Source: Methylotenera sp. (lineage in GTDB: Bacteria > Pseudomonadota > Gammaproteobacteria > Burkholderiales > Methylophilaceae). From it: DNA of 39,475 nt. Below, piece by piece: positions 26,480 to 34,161 of the stretch (position 1 is its first letter; every line of letters starts with the position of its first letter). Made by a program: the position numbers and the translations under genes. Where the stretch lies: the NCBI GenBank assembly GCA_023259635.1, contig JALRGX010000033.1, positions 1-39,475 on the forward strand, written 5' to 3'. Under the pieces are notes generated by a model. That model was not told the origin of the DNA. It saw only the letters and a program-made list of their open reading frames with translations, and ran no database searches.

Positions 26480-26773
26480 ATGTCTGAAAATAATATATTA
26501 GCGCCTCAGGATCGGCCAAAGCTTAATCCTAAGTATCTATTGCGCTGGGAAAAATCGCAAGATGCTTACATCCTGCTATACCCCGAAGGGGTAATCAAGT
26601 TAAACCCAAGTGCATCCGAAATATTGAAGCGGTGTACCGGTCAATTGAGCGTGGAAGATATGGTTGCTGAACTCAGCAGCCTGTTTGCGGATGCGCCTGA
26701 TATTACTCATAGTATCTACAAGTTTCTGGAGAATTCGTATGCCAAAGGATGGATCGACAACACAGGCTGTTAG
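26480..26773 (+). CDS. pqqD: PqqD, RiPP recognition element chaperone
   Basis: A 97-residue peptide chaperone that binds PqqA and presents it to PqqE. The family pattern is complete: PRPKLNPKYLLRWEKSQDAYILLYPEGVIKLNPSASEIL covers the winged-helix recognition element, and LFADAPDITHSIYKFLENSYAKGWID is the C-terminal helix pair. Length and motifs are those of a normal stand-alone PqqD. An AAGG-type ribosome site (GATAAGGAAAC) precedes the ATG. It overlaps pqqE by 35 bases. Confidence 0.95.
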   Translation: MSENNILAPQDRPKLNPKYLLRWEKSQDAYILLYPEGVIKLNPSASEILKRCTGQLSVEDMVAELSSLFADAPDITHSIYKFLENSYAKGWIDNTGC

Positions 26774-27893
26774 CCTTGATGGTCAAGGTAAACCAATGTG
26801 GCTGGTGTTGGAACTTACGTACCGTTGCCCGCTGAAATGTGTCTGGTGCAACAACCCGCTGGATTATGAACAATATGGCAGGAAAGAGCTTAATACTGAC
26901 GAATGGATCAGGGTGCTGCGGGAGGGGCGCGAACTTGGCGCTTTGCAACTCGGATTCTCAGGCGGCGAGCCTATGCTGCGGGATGATTTGGAAATTCTGG
27001 TGGCTGAAGCTGAGCAGCTCGGTTATTACACCAACCTGATTACTTCCGGTGTTGGTCTAAATCATGAGCGCTTGCAGGCTTTGAAGAAAGCCGGACTTAA
27101 GCAGATTCAGTTGAGCCTGCAATCAGCCAATCGCCAGCTTACTGATGAATTAGTTGGTGCACGTGCCCACGATCTCAAGATTGATGTCGCACGCATGATT
27201 AAGGCTGAAGGTTTTCCTATGGTGCTGAATGTTCCTGTATTCCGGCAGAACATCGACCAGGTTCAGCAAATCCTGGATCTGGCTGAGGAAATTGGTGTGG
27301 ACTATCTGGAATTTGCCAATATTCAGTATTACAACTGGGCGTTGCTTAACCGAGAAGAGTTGCTTCCTACACGGGAGCAGATCGTACATGCGGAAGCTGT
27401 TGTGAATGAAGCACGTCAGCGTATGGGTAAACGAATGACCATCTATTTTGTTATCCCGGATTATTACGAGAATCGCCCCAAAGCCTGCATGAACGGTTGG
27501 GGGACGATTCACCTGACCATCGCTCCGGATGGGGCTGCGCTTCCATGTCAGGAGGTACGCGTGATCAAGGGGCTGGAATTTCCGACGGTACGTGAGCACA
27601 GTCTTAGCTGGCTGTGGAATGATTCGCCTTTATTCAAGAAATTCCGTGGTGATGAATGGATGAAAGAGCCTTGCAGAACCTGTGATGAGAAGGAAAAAGA
27701 TTTTGGCGGTTGTCGCTGCCAGGCATTTTTACTCACCGGGGATGCCGCCAATACTGATCCGGCATGTTCAAAATCACCGCATCATCATGTTATTGAGATG
27801 GCAATCAACAGGGCACGAAGTAATAACAAAGAACCGCGACCGCTCATCAGGCGGCAACCAGGCGCTGTTATTACCTCGTTCATGGAATCATGA
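26739..27893 (+). CDS. pqqE: PqqE, radical SAM enzyme crosslinking PqqA
   Basis: A 384-residue radical SAM enzyme forming the Glu-Tyr carbon-carbon bond in PqqA. The radical SAM cluster motif is Cys30, Cys34 and Cys37 (ELTYRCPLKCVWC), followed by LGFSGGEPMLR. The SPASM part carries the auxiliary cluster cysteines: KACMNGWGTIHL, ALPCQEVR, EPCRTCDEKEKDFGGCRCQAF and DPACSKSPHHHV. All are those of genuine PqqE. The start at 26,739 is chosen because GGAGA lies just before it and the frame upstream runs inside pqqD. The last bases overlap the next ATG (ATGA). Confidence 0.95.
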   Translation: MPKDGSTTQAVSLDGQGKPMWLVLELTYRCPLKCVWCNNPLDYEQYGRKELNTDEWIRVLREGRELGALQLGFSGGEPMLRDDLEILVAEAEQLGYYTNLITSGVGLNHERLQALKKAGLKQIQLSLQSANRQLTDELVGARAHDLKIDVARMIKAEGFPMVLNVPVFRQNIDQVQQILDLAEEIGVDYLEFANIQYYNWALLNREELLPTREQIVHAEAVVNEARQRMGKRMTIYFVIPDYYENRPKACMNGWGTIHLTIAPDGAALPCQEVRVIKGLEFPTVREHSLSWLWNDSPLFKKFRGDEWMKEPCRTCDEKEKDFGGCRCQAFLLTGDAANTDPACSKSPHHHVIEMAINRARSNNKEPRPLIRRQPGAVITSFMES

Positions 27894-27991
27894 AAACGCC
27901 GTTTGATACTGCAACTGGCACCATTGTACTTGGCATGGTGCTGACAATGGTACTGTACCTGATTGTACGTAAACTCGTGTTAGGAGCCTAA
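27890..27991 (+). CDS. 33-residue single-span membrane peptide
   Basis: A short gene whose ATG overlaps the pqqE stop (ATGA) and which ends three bases before the next start, so its place in the operon is tight. The 33-residue product is nearly all one membrane helix: after KTPFDTATG comes TIVLGMVLTMVLYLIV, then RKLVLGA with positive charge at the C-terminal end. AGGAG within its own last codons serves the next gene. It may be a small subunit of the membrane protein downstream; this is inferred from coupling only. Confidence 0.75.
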   Translation: MKTPFDTATGTIVLGMVLTMVLYLIVRKLVLGA

Positions 27992-27994
27992 GCC

Positions 27995-28498
27995 ATGGAA
28001 CATCTGCTGGATTTTCTTTTACGCTGGATCCATTTTTTAGCGGGGATTATCTGGGTAGGTCATAACTATGCCAGTGTCATTCAGCGGCCTTCCTATCGGA
28101 GATTGCACCCTGAAGATTTCAGTGATGTACAAAGTCCGGTATACCTGGGATTGTTGAGTCGTGAACACGGTACATTCCGATATGCTGCAGTAGTCACTTG
28201 GCTGGCTGGTGTGGGTATGTTGTGGCAGCGTGGAATTCTTGTCGACGCTGTGACGATGCAAGGATATTTCGCAGTAATTGGAACTGGTTTCTGGATTGGT
28301 ACCGCCATGCTGGCAAATCTCTGGCTTGTGTTATGGCCTCATCAGAAGAAGGTGCTCGGCTTTGTACCTGCTTCTACCGAGGAACGGATTCGCTGCTCGA
28401 GGGTGACATTCCTCTCATCGCGCTGCAATACGATGATGTCTATTCCCCTCTTGTTTTTTATGGCAGCCAGCCAACATGGTGCGGCACTTTTTACCTGA
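27995..28498 (+). CDS. PuuD-like (DUF989) membrane protein
   Basis: A 167-residue inner-membrane protein resembling the N-terminal membrane domain of bacterial urate oxidase PuuD. Landmarks are LLRWIHFLAGIIWVGHNYASVIQRP near the start, SREHGTFRYAAVVTWLAGVGML, GTGFWIGTAMLANLWLVLWPHQKKVLG, and SIPLLFFMAASQHG at the end, giving about four membrane spans. Several conserved His residues lie at helix ends and could bind heme or a quinone. It lacks the cytochrome c part of full PuuD. In this operon it may pass electrons for, or from, the PqqA-derived product; that is inference. AGGAG precedes the ATG. Confidence 0.75.
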   Translation: MEHLLDFLLRWIHFLAGIIWVGHNYASVIQRPSYRRLHPEDFSDVQSPVYLGLLSREHGTFRYAAVVTWLAGVGMLWQRGILVDAVTMQGYFAVIGTGFWIGTAMLANLWLVLWPHQKKVLGFVPASTEERIRCSRVTFLSSRCNTMMSIPLLFFMAASQHGAALFT

Positions 28499-28505
28499 CC
28501 CGGTA

Positions 28506-29597
28506 ATGGATAATCCTTCCTACAACTTTGCCGCTGGTCCAGGAGTCATGCCAGCAGCAGTGCTGGAACAGGCGCAAAAGGAGTTTCTTAACTGGAATAA
28601 AAGCGGGATGTCACTCCTCGAAACGCCTTTTAGCGGCGCATCCTTTAAGAAACTCTTTCAGGAAGTTCGTGATAATCTGCGACAGCTGCTTGCAATACCT
28701 GACGACTATCAGATTCTGTTTATGCACGGTGGCGCCTCAGCCCAGTTTTCCCTCGTGCCTTTGAATCTGCTGGGTAAGCATGTAAAGGCGGATTATGTAG
28801 AAACCGGCTATTGGTCTGCAAAGACGATGCGTGAAGCAGGCCGTTATTGTCAGGTACGGGTTGCGGCCAGTTCTGCAGATACCGGATTTGATAGCATGCC
28901 AAACACATGGCAGATTGCTCCTCAGACAGCATATTGTCATATCACCAGCAATGAAACAGCGAATGGCGTGCAGTTTCATCATGACCCGGATACTGGAGAT
29001 ATACCACTCATCGCTGATATGACATCAGACTTTCTAAGTCGCCCAGTGGAAATTTCCCGATATGGCTTGATTTACGCAGGTGCACAGAAAAATATTGGTC
29101 CAGCCGGACTGACCGTGGTGATTGTGCGTAAAGATTTGCTCGGTCACGCTCATGCTGCTACGCCATCGGTATTCAATTATTGCCTGCAGGCCGAAGCCGA
29201 CTCTATGCTCAATACCCCCCTTACATTCGCAGTTTATTTGGCAGGCCTGGTTTTTCGCTGGATTGAATCACAGGGTGGCCTGGAAATGATGGCTCAGAAT
29301 AGTTTCCGGCGCAGTGCACGTTTGTATCAGGTTATTGATGACAACAATGATTTTTATTGCTGTCGGGTGCAGCCTGCGCATCGCTCATATATGAATGTCT
29401 GCTTTAATTTGGTCAATGAGGCGCTCACGGAAAAATTTTTGGCAGAAGCTGAGATTTCAGGGTTGCATCATCTGAAAGGACATCCCATGGTCGGCGGCAT
29501 ACGTGCTAGTATTTATAATGCCATGCCTGATGAGGGGGTCGAGGCGTTGATGCTTTTTATGCGCCATTTTGCTGAGAATTACCGCTCATATGTATGA
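28506..29597 (+). CDS. SerC-family aminotransferase paralog with altered substrate site
   Basis: A 363-residue fold-I PLP aminotransferase, clearly related to phosphoserine aminotransferase SerC. The PLP Lys motif YAGAQKNIGPAGLT is intact. The substrate-phosphate site is not: E. coli His41-Arg42 (SHR) aligns with Phe42-Ser43 (TPFSGASF); Arg77 of HGGGRGQF aligns with Ser (HGGASAQF); and Arg329 of KGHRVVGG is Pro (KGHPMVGG). The protein should bind PLP but probably not 3-phosphoserine. It sits inside the pqqADE operon, so an amine or keto acid on the crosslinked peptide product is a candidate substrate. The ATG at 28,506 is preferred; an upstream in-frame start overlaps the membrane protein. 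Confidence 0.85.
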   Translation: MDNPSYNFAAGPGVMPAAVLEQAQKEFLNWNKSGMSLLETPFSGASFKKLFQEVRDNLRQLLAIPDDYQILFMHGGASAQFSLVPLNLLGKHVKADYVETGYWSAKTMREAGRYCQVRVAASSADTGFDSMPNTWQIAPQTAYCHITSNETANGVQFHHDPDTGDIPLIADMTSDFLSRPVEISRYGLIYAGAQKNIGPAGLTVVIVRKDLLGHAHAATPSVFNYCLQAEADSMLNTPLTFAVYLAGLVFRWIESQGGLEMMAQNSFRRSARLYQVIDDNNDFYCCRVQPAHRSYMNVCFNLVNEALTEKFLAEAEISGLHHLKGHPMVGGIRASIYNAMPDEGVEALMLFMRHFAENYRSYV

Positions 29598-30495
29598 GCT
29601 ATTGTCTCGCACGCTGTTAAAAATTAATCCGCAGTACGCCCGTGCAATGGCATGCCACGCCACGCATTTAGCTTCCAAGTTTGTGCATAACAGGCCCCCT
29701 GAATCACTGCGGCGAAAAGTGATGGGACTGGAGTTTCCTGGACCGATAGGAATGGCTGCAGGTTTTGACAAGCACGGTGAACTTTATCCTGCACTTTCTG
29801 AAATCGGGTTCGGATTTGTTGAAATCGGTTCTGTTGTTCCACAACCTGAGCATCAGCGCAGCCGTGGACTTGAAGTCGTTGCTGCCAATTTGATGCGCTA
29901 TTCTCATCCACATCCGATTCCGCTTGGAGTCAGCCTGAGCATGAATCGAAAAACGCCATTTGCACAGATGTTCCAGGATTATCTTATCGGCATGCGGGGC
30001 TTGTGGAAATATGCTGATTATTTTGTGATTAATCTAGGCGTCCGTGCAGGTCCAGACCTGCATTTGCAGGAGAACCGTGCTGCCTTGTACAAGGTTTTAA
30101 CTAATGTTAAGGATGAACAGCGCCGATTGAATAGCGAGCATGGTGCTTATCGTCCCTTAGTGGTAAAAATTGATCAGCACCGCGGTGATACCAATGCCTT
30201 GCTATGCTGCGTCAGAGACTATTGTTTCGATGGACTTATTCTCGGCGGCGATAAACATCAAGGTGGAAATCAAGGTGAAAGCAACCGCACGCTTACCGGG
30301 CTAGCAAATGCGGTCAGAATATTAAGCGCCGATACTGCGGTAATTTCAGTTGGCGGAATCTGCACACCGCAAGATGTGGCCAATCATCTTTCTGCCGGGG
30401 CTGCGCTGATACAGATTTATAGCGGGCTGGTCGCATCTGGCCCTATGTTGCCACGACGTATTAATATGCATTTATCAAATACATCAATAGACTGA
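29590..30495 (+). CDS. PyrD-like (DHODH class 2) FMN enzyme with lost orotate site
   Basis: A roughly 301-residue homologue of quinone-linked dihydroorotate dehydrogenase. FMN-binding and framework segments are kept: GPIGMAAGFDKHGELYPAL, FVEIGSVVPQPEHQ, VISVGGICTPQDVANHLSAGAALIQIYSGL. The catalytic loop normally NISSPNTPGL is INLGVRAGPDLHLQ, without the base Ser or Cys and its Asn; the NRMGFNN-type Asn motif reads MRYSHPHP; the TNTT segment reads LGGDK. It should bind FMN but is unlikely to oxidise dihydroorotate. The N-terminal helices match class 2 membrane/quinone contact. The start overlaps the SerC-like stop by eight bases. Confidence 0.82.
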   Translation: MYELLSRTLLKINPQYARAMACHATHLASKFVHNRPPESLRRKVMGLEFPGPIGMAAGFDKHGELYPALSEIGFGFVEIGSVVPQPEHQRSRGLEVVAANLMRYSHPHPIPLGVSLSMNRKTPFAQMFQDYLIGMRGLWKYADYFVINLGVRAGPDLHLQENRAALYKVLTNVKDEQRRLNSEHGAYRPLVVKIDQHRGDTNALLCCVRDYCFDGLILGGDKHQGGNQGESNRTLTGLANAVRILSADTAVISVGGICTPQDVANHLSAGAALIQIYSGLVASGPMLPRRINMHLSNTSID

Positions 30496-30525
30496 TCTCA
30501 GATTGATGCCTAATGATTGGAAAAA

Positions 30526-31440
30526 TTAAGCTCGACACCCCTGACGAGTGCCTCGACGATGCAACTCCCGTTCTATTCCATTAAGCACATCCCATTTCCT
30601 GGAGCACCAGTCAGGTGCTAAGAGAACGTCACTAGCGGCGGTAGCCGTTACTCTATGAAATATAATATGTTCCGGTGTCCGTTCAATCATATCTGCTGAA
30701 ATTCTTATATAGTCATCCATTGACAAGGGTAAATACTCACCTCGTTTCCATTGATAAGCCAACAATGTGTTTTTAACCACATGAAGTGGGTGAAGTTTGA
30801 GACCATCGACACCAAGCTCAAGCACCTTGTCTAGTGTTCTATGGCAGTGCTGTTCTTCCTCTCCCGGCAATCCAATAATCAAATGGGTACATACAGGTAT
30901 ACCACGTGCCCTCGCTGCCAATAAAGTCTCTTTGTACTCAGAGAAACCATGTCCACGGTTAACGCGTACAAGGGTTTCATCAAATGCTGATTGCAAACCA
31001 AGTTCCAGCCAAACTTCCCAACCTTCATTTCGTAAGGTATCCAGCAATTCGAGCACCTCAACAGGTACACAATCGGGCCTGGTGCCTACCGAAATACCAA
31101 TGATATCAGGCTGTAACAAAGCTTCACGATAAAGGCTTTCCAGTAAAGTGACATCAGCATAAGTATTGGTATAAGCCTGAAAATAAGCTATAAAATGTTT
31201 CGCTCCGGTACGTTTGGAAATGGCTATTCTGGCCTTGGCCATTTGGCCATGCAAATCAAGACTTGAGCCGGCATCCGGGCTAAATGACACATTATTGCAA
31301 AAGGTACAACCACCATAACCTTTTGACCCATCTCGGTTAGGGCAAGTGAAACCTACATCAAGTGCAATTTTATGCACTCGTTTCCGGTATCGCTTGAGCA
31401 AATGTTGTCCAAATGTATTTATTTTGTCTGAAAGTACCAT
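30526..31440 (-). CDS. YhcC-like radical SAM protein (TIGR01212 family)
   Basis: A 304-residue radical SAM protein of the YhcC/TIGR01212 family, with unknown reaction. The cluster-binding stretch is the long-spaced form, DVGFTCPNRDGSKGYGGCTFCN, with Cys residues about 12 and 2 apart. After it come YFQAYTNTYAD, GISVGTRPDCVP, ELGLQSAFDETLVRVNRGH and THLIIGLPGE, all typical. It is on the same strand as and 220 bases downstream of ubiV and could be read through from that operon. No gene is seen in 31,441-31,660. It adds another oxygen-sensitive enzyme to this block. Confidence 0.88.
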   Translation of the reverse strand: MVLSDKINTFGQHLLKRYRKRVHKIALDVGFTCPNRDGSKGYGGCTFCNNVSFSPDAGSSLDLHGQMAKARIAISKRTGAKHFIAYFQAYTNTYADVTLLESLYREALLQPDIIGISVGTRPDCVPVEVLELLDTLRNEGWEVWLELGLQSAFDETLVRVNRGHGFSEYKETLLAARARGIPVCTHLIIGLPGEEEQHCHRTLDKVLELGVDGLKLHPLHVVKNTLLAYQWKRGEYLPLSMDDYIRISADMIERTPEHIIFHRVTATAASDVLLAPDWCSRKWDVLNGIERELHRRGTRQGCRA

Positions 31441-31660
31441 GTATATACTCTGCTGTATGTACCGCCGTCATTCATTATCGCAACACTAACCCTGCACATT
31501 CACGGCACTTTTAAACCAACAAAAATAACCATCACCTAAAGTTTATCTGTCAGTCATACCTCAATCAAATGAGGTCTTTGGGGTTTATATCGAGCGTAAT
31601 GTTTTACTGTGAGTTTGGCTGATCTGCTTCCTGTTTGAAATAACCAATCAAAGATAACGC

Positions 31661-32590
31661 TTATCTGCTCAATGAATGGTCATGATTGCTCCATTCATAT
31701 CCTGCAGCATGATTGTAAAATCCGTTAAAGCAAGGCACATCACCCAATAAAGATTGGACAATAGAAGCCGCCTGTTCTCCAGAAATACTCCCTTGCAGTA
31801 TTGAGTATGCAGTTTCAATGATTGTGTCTGTATGTAAACTATGCGGTGATATACGAAAATTAGTAACTCCCATCTCCATTAACTCCGGAATCTGGGGGAG
31901 AAGATTAAGGTAACCATAAGACATGGTTTGTATGCCGTTGATACAAAGAAAACGCTGGTCTGTCAGGGTTTTTAATGGCATACCATCAGGGTCGTGTTCA
32001 CAAACGTATTGGCAGTTATCTTTGACCCTGCCGTATGAACGAGCGTGATAGCACCTTGCTGACAGGGCAAGACCAACTCTTCCGGAAACTTGCACTTCAA
32101 GGCTTACATCAAGAGTTTTTGCAGTTTCGCCCATAACACTTATTGTGTTGCGTGGCAGTTCCGCTGGCAGCACTACATGATAAGCGCCATTTAAGGCCAG
32201 GTATCTTAAAGTTTCCTCGTTATAGACATTGCAGTATTGACCAATTCGATGTGGTTTTTTACGTAAATGATAGATTGCCGAGGTGTCGTTTGCCTCAACC
32301 TCATACTTTTCGTCGTGACAAAGCTCCTCCGTTATTTTTCGTTCACGCTGTGTCATGACCTCTGCCAGTGAGGAAAAAACTACTTTTTTACCTGCACGTG
32401 CCAGCCGATCAGTAATCTCAGCATAATAAGGCATCAGAAAAGGCGAGCGCTTAGAGCACACAACCTCTCCAAGGTAGACCGTATTGATAGGCGATTCATC
32501 AGCAATCTTGAAATAAAAATCCCGCTTTGTTTCAGCTGGCCAATGAAACAATATCGGTCCAAGCGTTAGGTTGCCTTGTATTGTATCCAT
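31661..32590 (-). CDS. ubiV: UbiV, anaerobic ubiquinone hydroxylation (U32 family)
   Basis: A roughly 309-residue Fe-S protein of the U32 family that, with UbiU, carries out the oxygen-independent ring hydroxylations of ubiquinone synthesis using prephenate as donor. The four cluster cysteines known in E. coli UbiV are all present: one in YLGEVVCSKR, and three in SARCYHARSYGRVKDNCQYVC. LCINGIQTMSYGYLNL is a further family segment. The ATG at 32,590 begins one base after the ubiU stop; an earlier start would overlap ubiU. It is third in the ubiT-ubiU-ubiV operon. Confidence 0.92.
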   Translation of the reverse strand: MDTIQGNLTLGPILFHWPAETKRDFYFKIADESPINTVYLGEVVCSKRSPFLMPYYAEITDRLARAGKKVVFSSLAEVMTQRERKITEELCHDEKYEVEANDTSAIYHLRKKPHRIGQYCNVYNEETLRYLALNGAYHVVLPAELPRNTISVMGETAKTLDVSLEVQVSGRVGLALSARCYHARSYGRVKDNCQYVCEHDPDGMPLKTLTDQRFLCINGIQTMSYGYLNLLPQIPELMEMGVTNFRISPHSLHTDTIIETAYSILQGSISGEQAASIVQSLLGDVPCFNGFYNHAAGYEWSNHDHSLSR

Positions 32591-32591
32591 G

Positions 32592-33605
32592 TTATTTCCA
32601 GCGTTTTGTCTCATAGGCCCCCAGCGTTTGCTTATGCCCTTCAGTCAAGGATAGAAGATGATCCATGTTGACGGTTCCACCTTCCAGGACAGTATCGATG
32701 GCGTTTCTCCATGAAGAGACAACGTTCTGGATATAAGCTTTTGATCGCTGACGTCCTTCTATCTTAAAGGCGTTAACCCCTGCAGCAATTAATTCGGGGA
32801 GAAGATCAGCAAGATTCAGGCTTAAGGGTTCTTCAAAGGCATAATAGGGATCATCCCTGTGTGCGACTGTGTAACGGCCCTTGCATATGGTTGGATAACC
32901 AGGATTCTGCGAGCAGGAAAAACTATCTATCGTAAATCTATTGAGCTCAGTATTAAGATTTCGATTAACATCCACTTGATAACTCACAAAGTTGGCAGGT
33001 GAGCATACACCATCCATATTCGTTGATAATCCTGTTGCATAATTGGTTAAGCTACAACGACCTTCAGCCATCAGCCCATGGTTTCCGAAAATAAAGCATT
33101 CAATTTCACATGGTATTTCTTGCTTCAATGATTTTATTTCTGCAATCGTTAAAATACGTGGCAGTACAACACGTTTAACATCAAATTCTTCACAATAAAA
33201 TTTAATGGCCTCAACGGATGGAGCTCCCGCCTGCACTGAAAGATGAAGTCGCAAATCTGGATATTTGTTTTTTGCGTAAAGCGCCACGCCCATGTCAGCA
33301 ACGATGATCGCATTAGCCCCCAGCTTATAAGCCAAATCAACGGCATCCTTCCACAACGGAAACTGACCTGCAGGGGGAAATGTGTTAAGCGCAACAAGTA
33401 CATGAGCCTTATGGTCATGAGCATAGGCAATCGACTCTTCCAATTCAGCAGTCGTAAAATTCAGTCCGGGAAAGTTGCGGGCGTTAGTGGCATTTTGAAA
33501 TCCACAATAGACTGTATCCGCCCCGGAATCGACAGCGGTGCGCAAAGAGGCTGGCGTGCCCGCAGGGCATACAAGTTCCGGTTTATGTTGAATATTGATG
33601 TTCAT
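32592..33605 (-). CDS. ubiU: UbiU, anaerobic ubiquinone hydroxylation (U32 family)
   Basis: A 337-residue partner of UbiV. It aligns with E. coli UbiU throughout: ELVCPAGTPASLRTAVDSGA, TNARNFPGLNFT, GYPTICKGRY, NAFKIEGRQRSKAY and the C-terminal TLGAYETKRW. Three of the four cluster cysteines are at their places (Cys184 in AEGRC, Cys201 in GVCSPANF, Cys241 in TICKGRY). The first one (E. coli Cys169) is Gly177 here, in FGNHGLMAEGRC; extra Cys166, Cys170 and His176 lie close by and might replace it. It overlaps ubiT by 23 bases, implying coupled translation. Confidence 0.92.
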   Translation of the reverse strand: MNINIQHKPELVCPAGTPASLRTAVDSGADTVYCGFQNATNARNFPGLNFTTAELEESIAYAHDHKAHVLVALNTFPPAGQFPLWKDAVDLAYKLGANAIIVADMGVALYAKNKYPDLRLHLSVQAGAPSVEAIKFYCEEFDVKRVVLPRILTIAEIKSLKQEIPCEIECFIFGNHGLMAEGRCSLTNYATGLSTNMDGVCSPANFVSYQVDVNRNLNTELNRFTIDSFSCSQNPGYPTICKGRYTVAHRDDPYYAFEEPLSLNLADLLPELIAAGVNAFKIEGRQRSKAYIQNVVSSWRNAIDTVLEGGTVNMDHLLSLTEGHKQTLGAYETKRWK

Positions 33606-34149
33606 TGGCCACTTTTCTGAGTATCGTTAAGAACTGCACACCGATTGGTCCGAAATAGGAAGCAGCTTCACTCGCCACGCTCCCGTCTATATCGTCCAGC
33701 GCGTTACGCAAACAGACAATTGCTTCTGTATCGCCAGATATTTGTAAATCTCGCGTAAAAAAAAGCGCATCCCCGTCAAAGCGACCATCTATCATTCCTA
33801 TGAGAGTGAGAAATGAACCGGAAATTGTGGCGTCTGCGTAAAATCCAGCTTTTTTACGTATTGCATTCAGATGAGGTGATGCTGGGTCAGGGCGAAGTAT
33901 TAAGTCAAAGGATAAGTTTGTAATTTCAATGAGAAAAGTTTTATGGTGGTGCCCCGACAGCCTGTTAAAGAGAGAAGGATAATTTCTTATTATTTTTACT
34001 ATTGTGCGATTTAAAACGTAATTTATTAATGGCAATGGTATAGGGCGAGCTAATAAACGCAGCAATTCCTCCTTACATGCAGGGTTCTTTCTCAAACGTT
34101 TAGCCAATATTGATAACATATTCATGGCAACAGACTGTATCGTCTGCAA
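33583..34149 (-). CDS. ubiT: UbiT, SCP2-domain lipid carrier for anaerobic ubiquinone synthesis
   Basis: A protein of up to 188 residues with a sterol-carrier-type SCP2 domain (about residues 60-165), including LIGMIDGRFDGDALFFTRDLQISGDTEA, the stretch that identifies UbiT. UbiT binds prenylated ubiquinone intermediates and is needed for anaerobic synthesis with UbiUV. The true start is unsure. An FNR-type box lies only 13 bases upstream of the longest frame, so a start at 34,125 or 34,119, or further in, fits an activator site better. It is the first gene of ubiTUV. Confidence 0.88.
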   Translation of the reverse strand: MQTIQSVAMNMLSILAKRLRKNPACKEELLRLLARPIPLPLINYVLNRTIVKIIRNYPSLFNRLSGHHHKTFLIEITNLSFDLILRPDPASPHLNAIRKKAGFYADATISGSFLTLIGMIDGRFDGDALFFTRDLQISGDTEAIVCLRNALDDIDGSVASEAASYFGPIGVQFLTILRKVANEHQYST

Positions 34150-34161
34150 ACATAAAAGACG

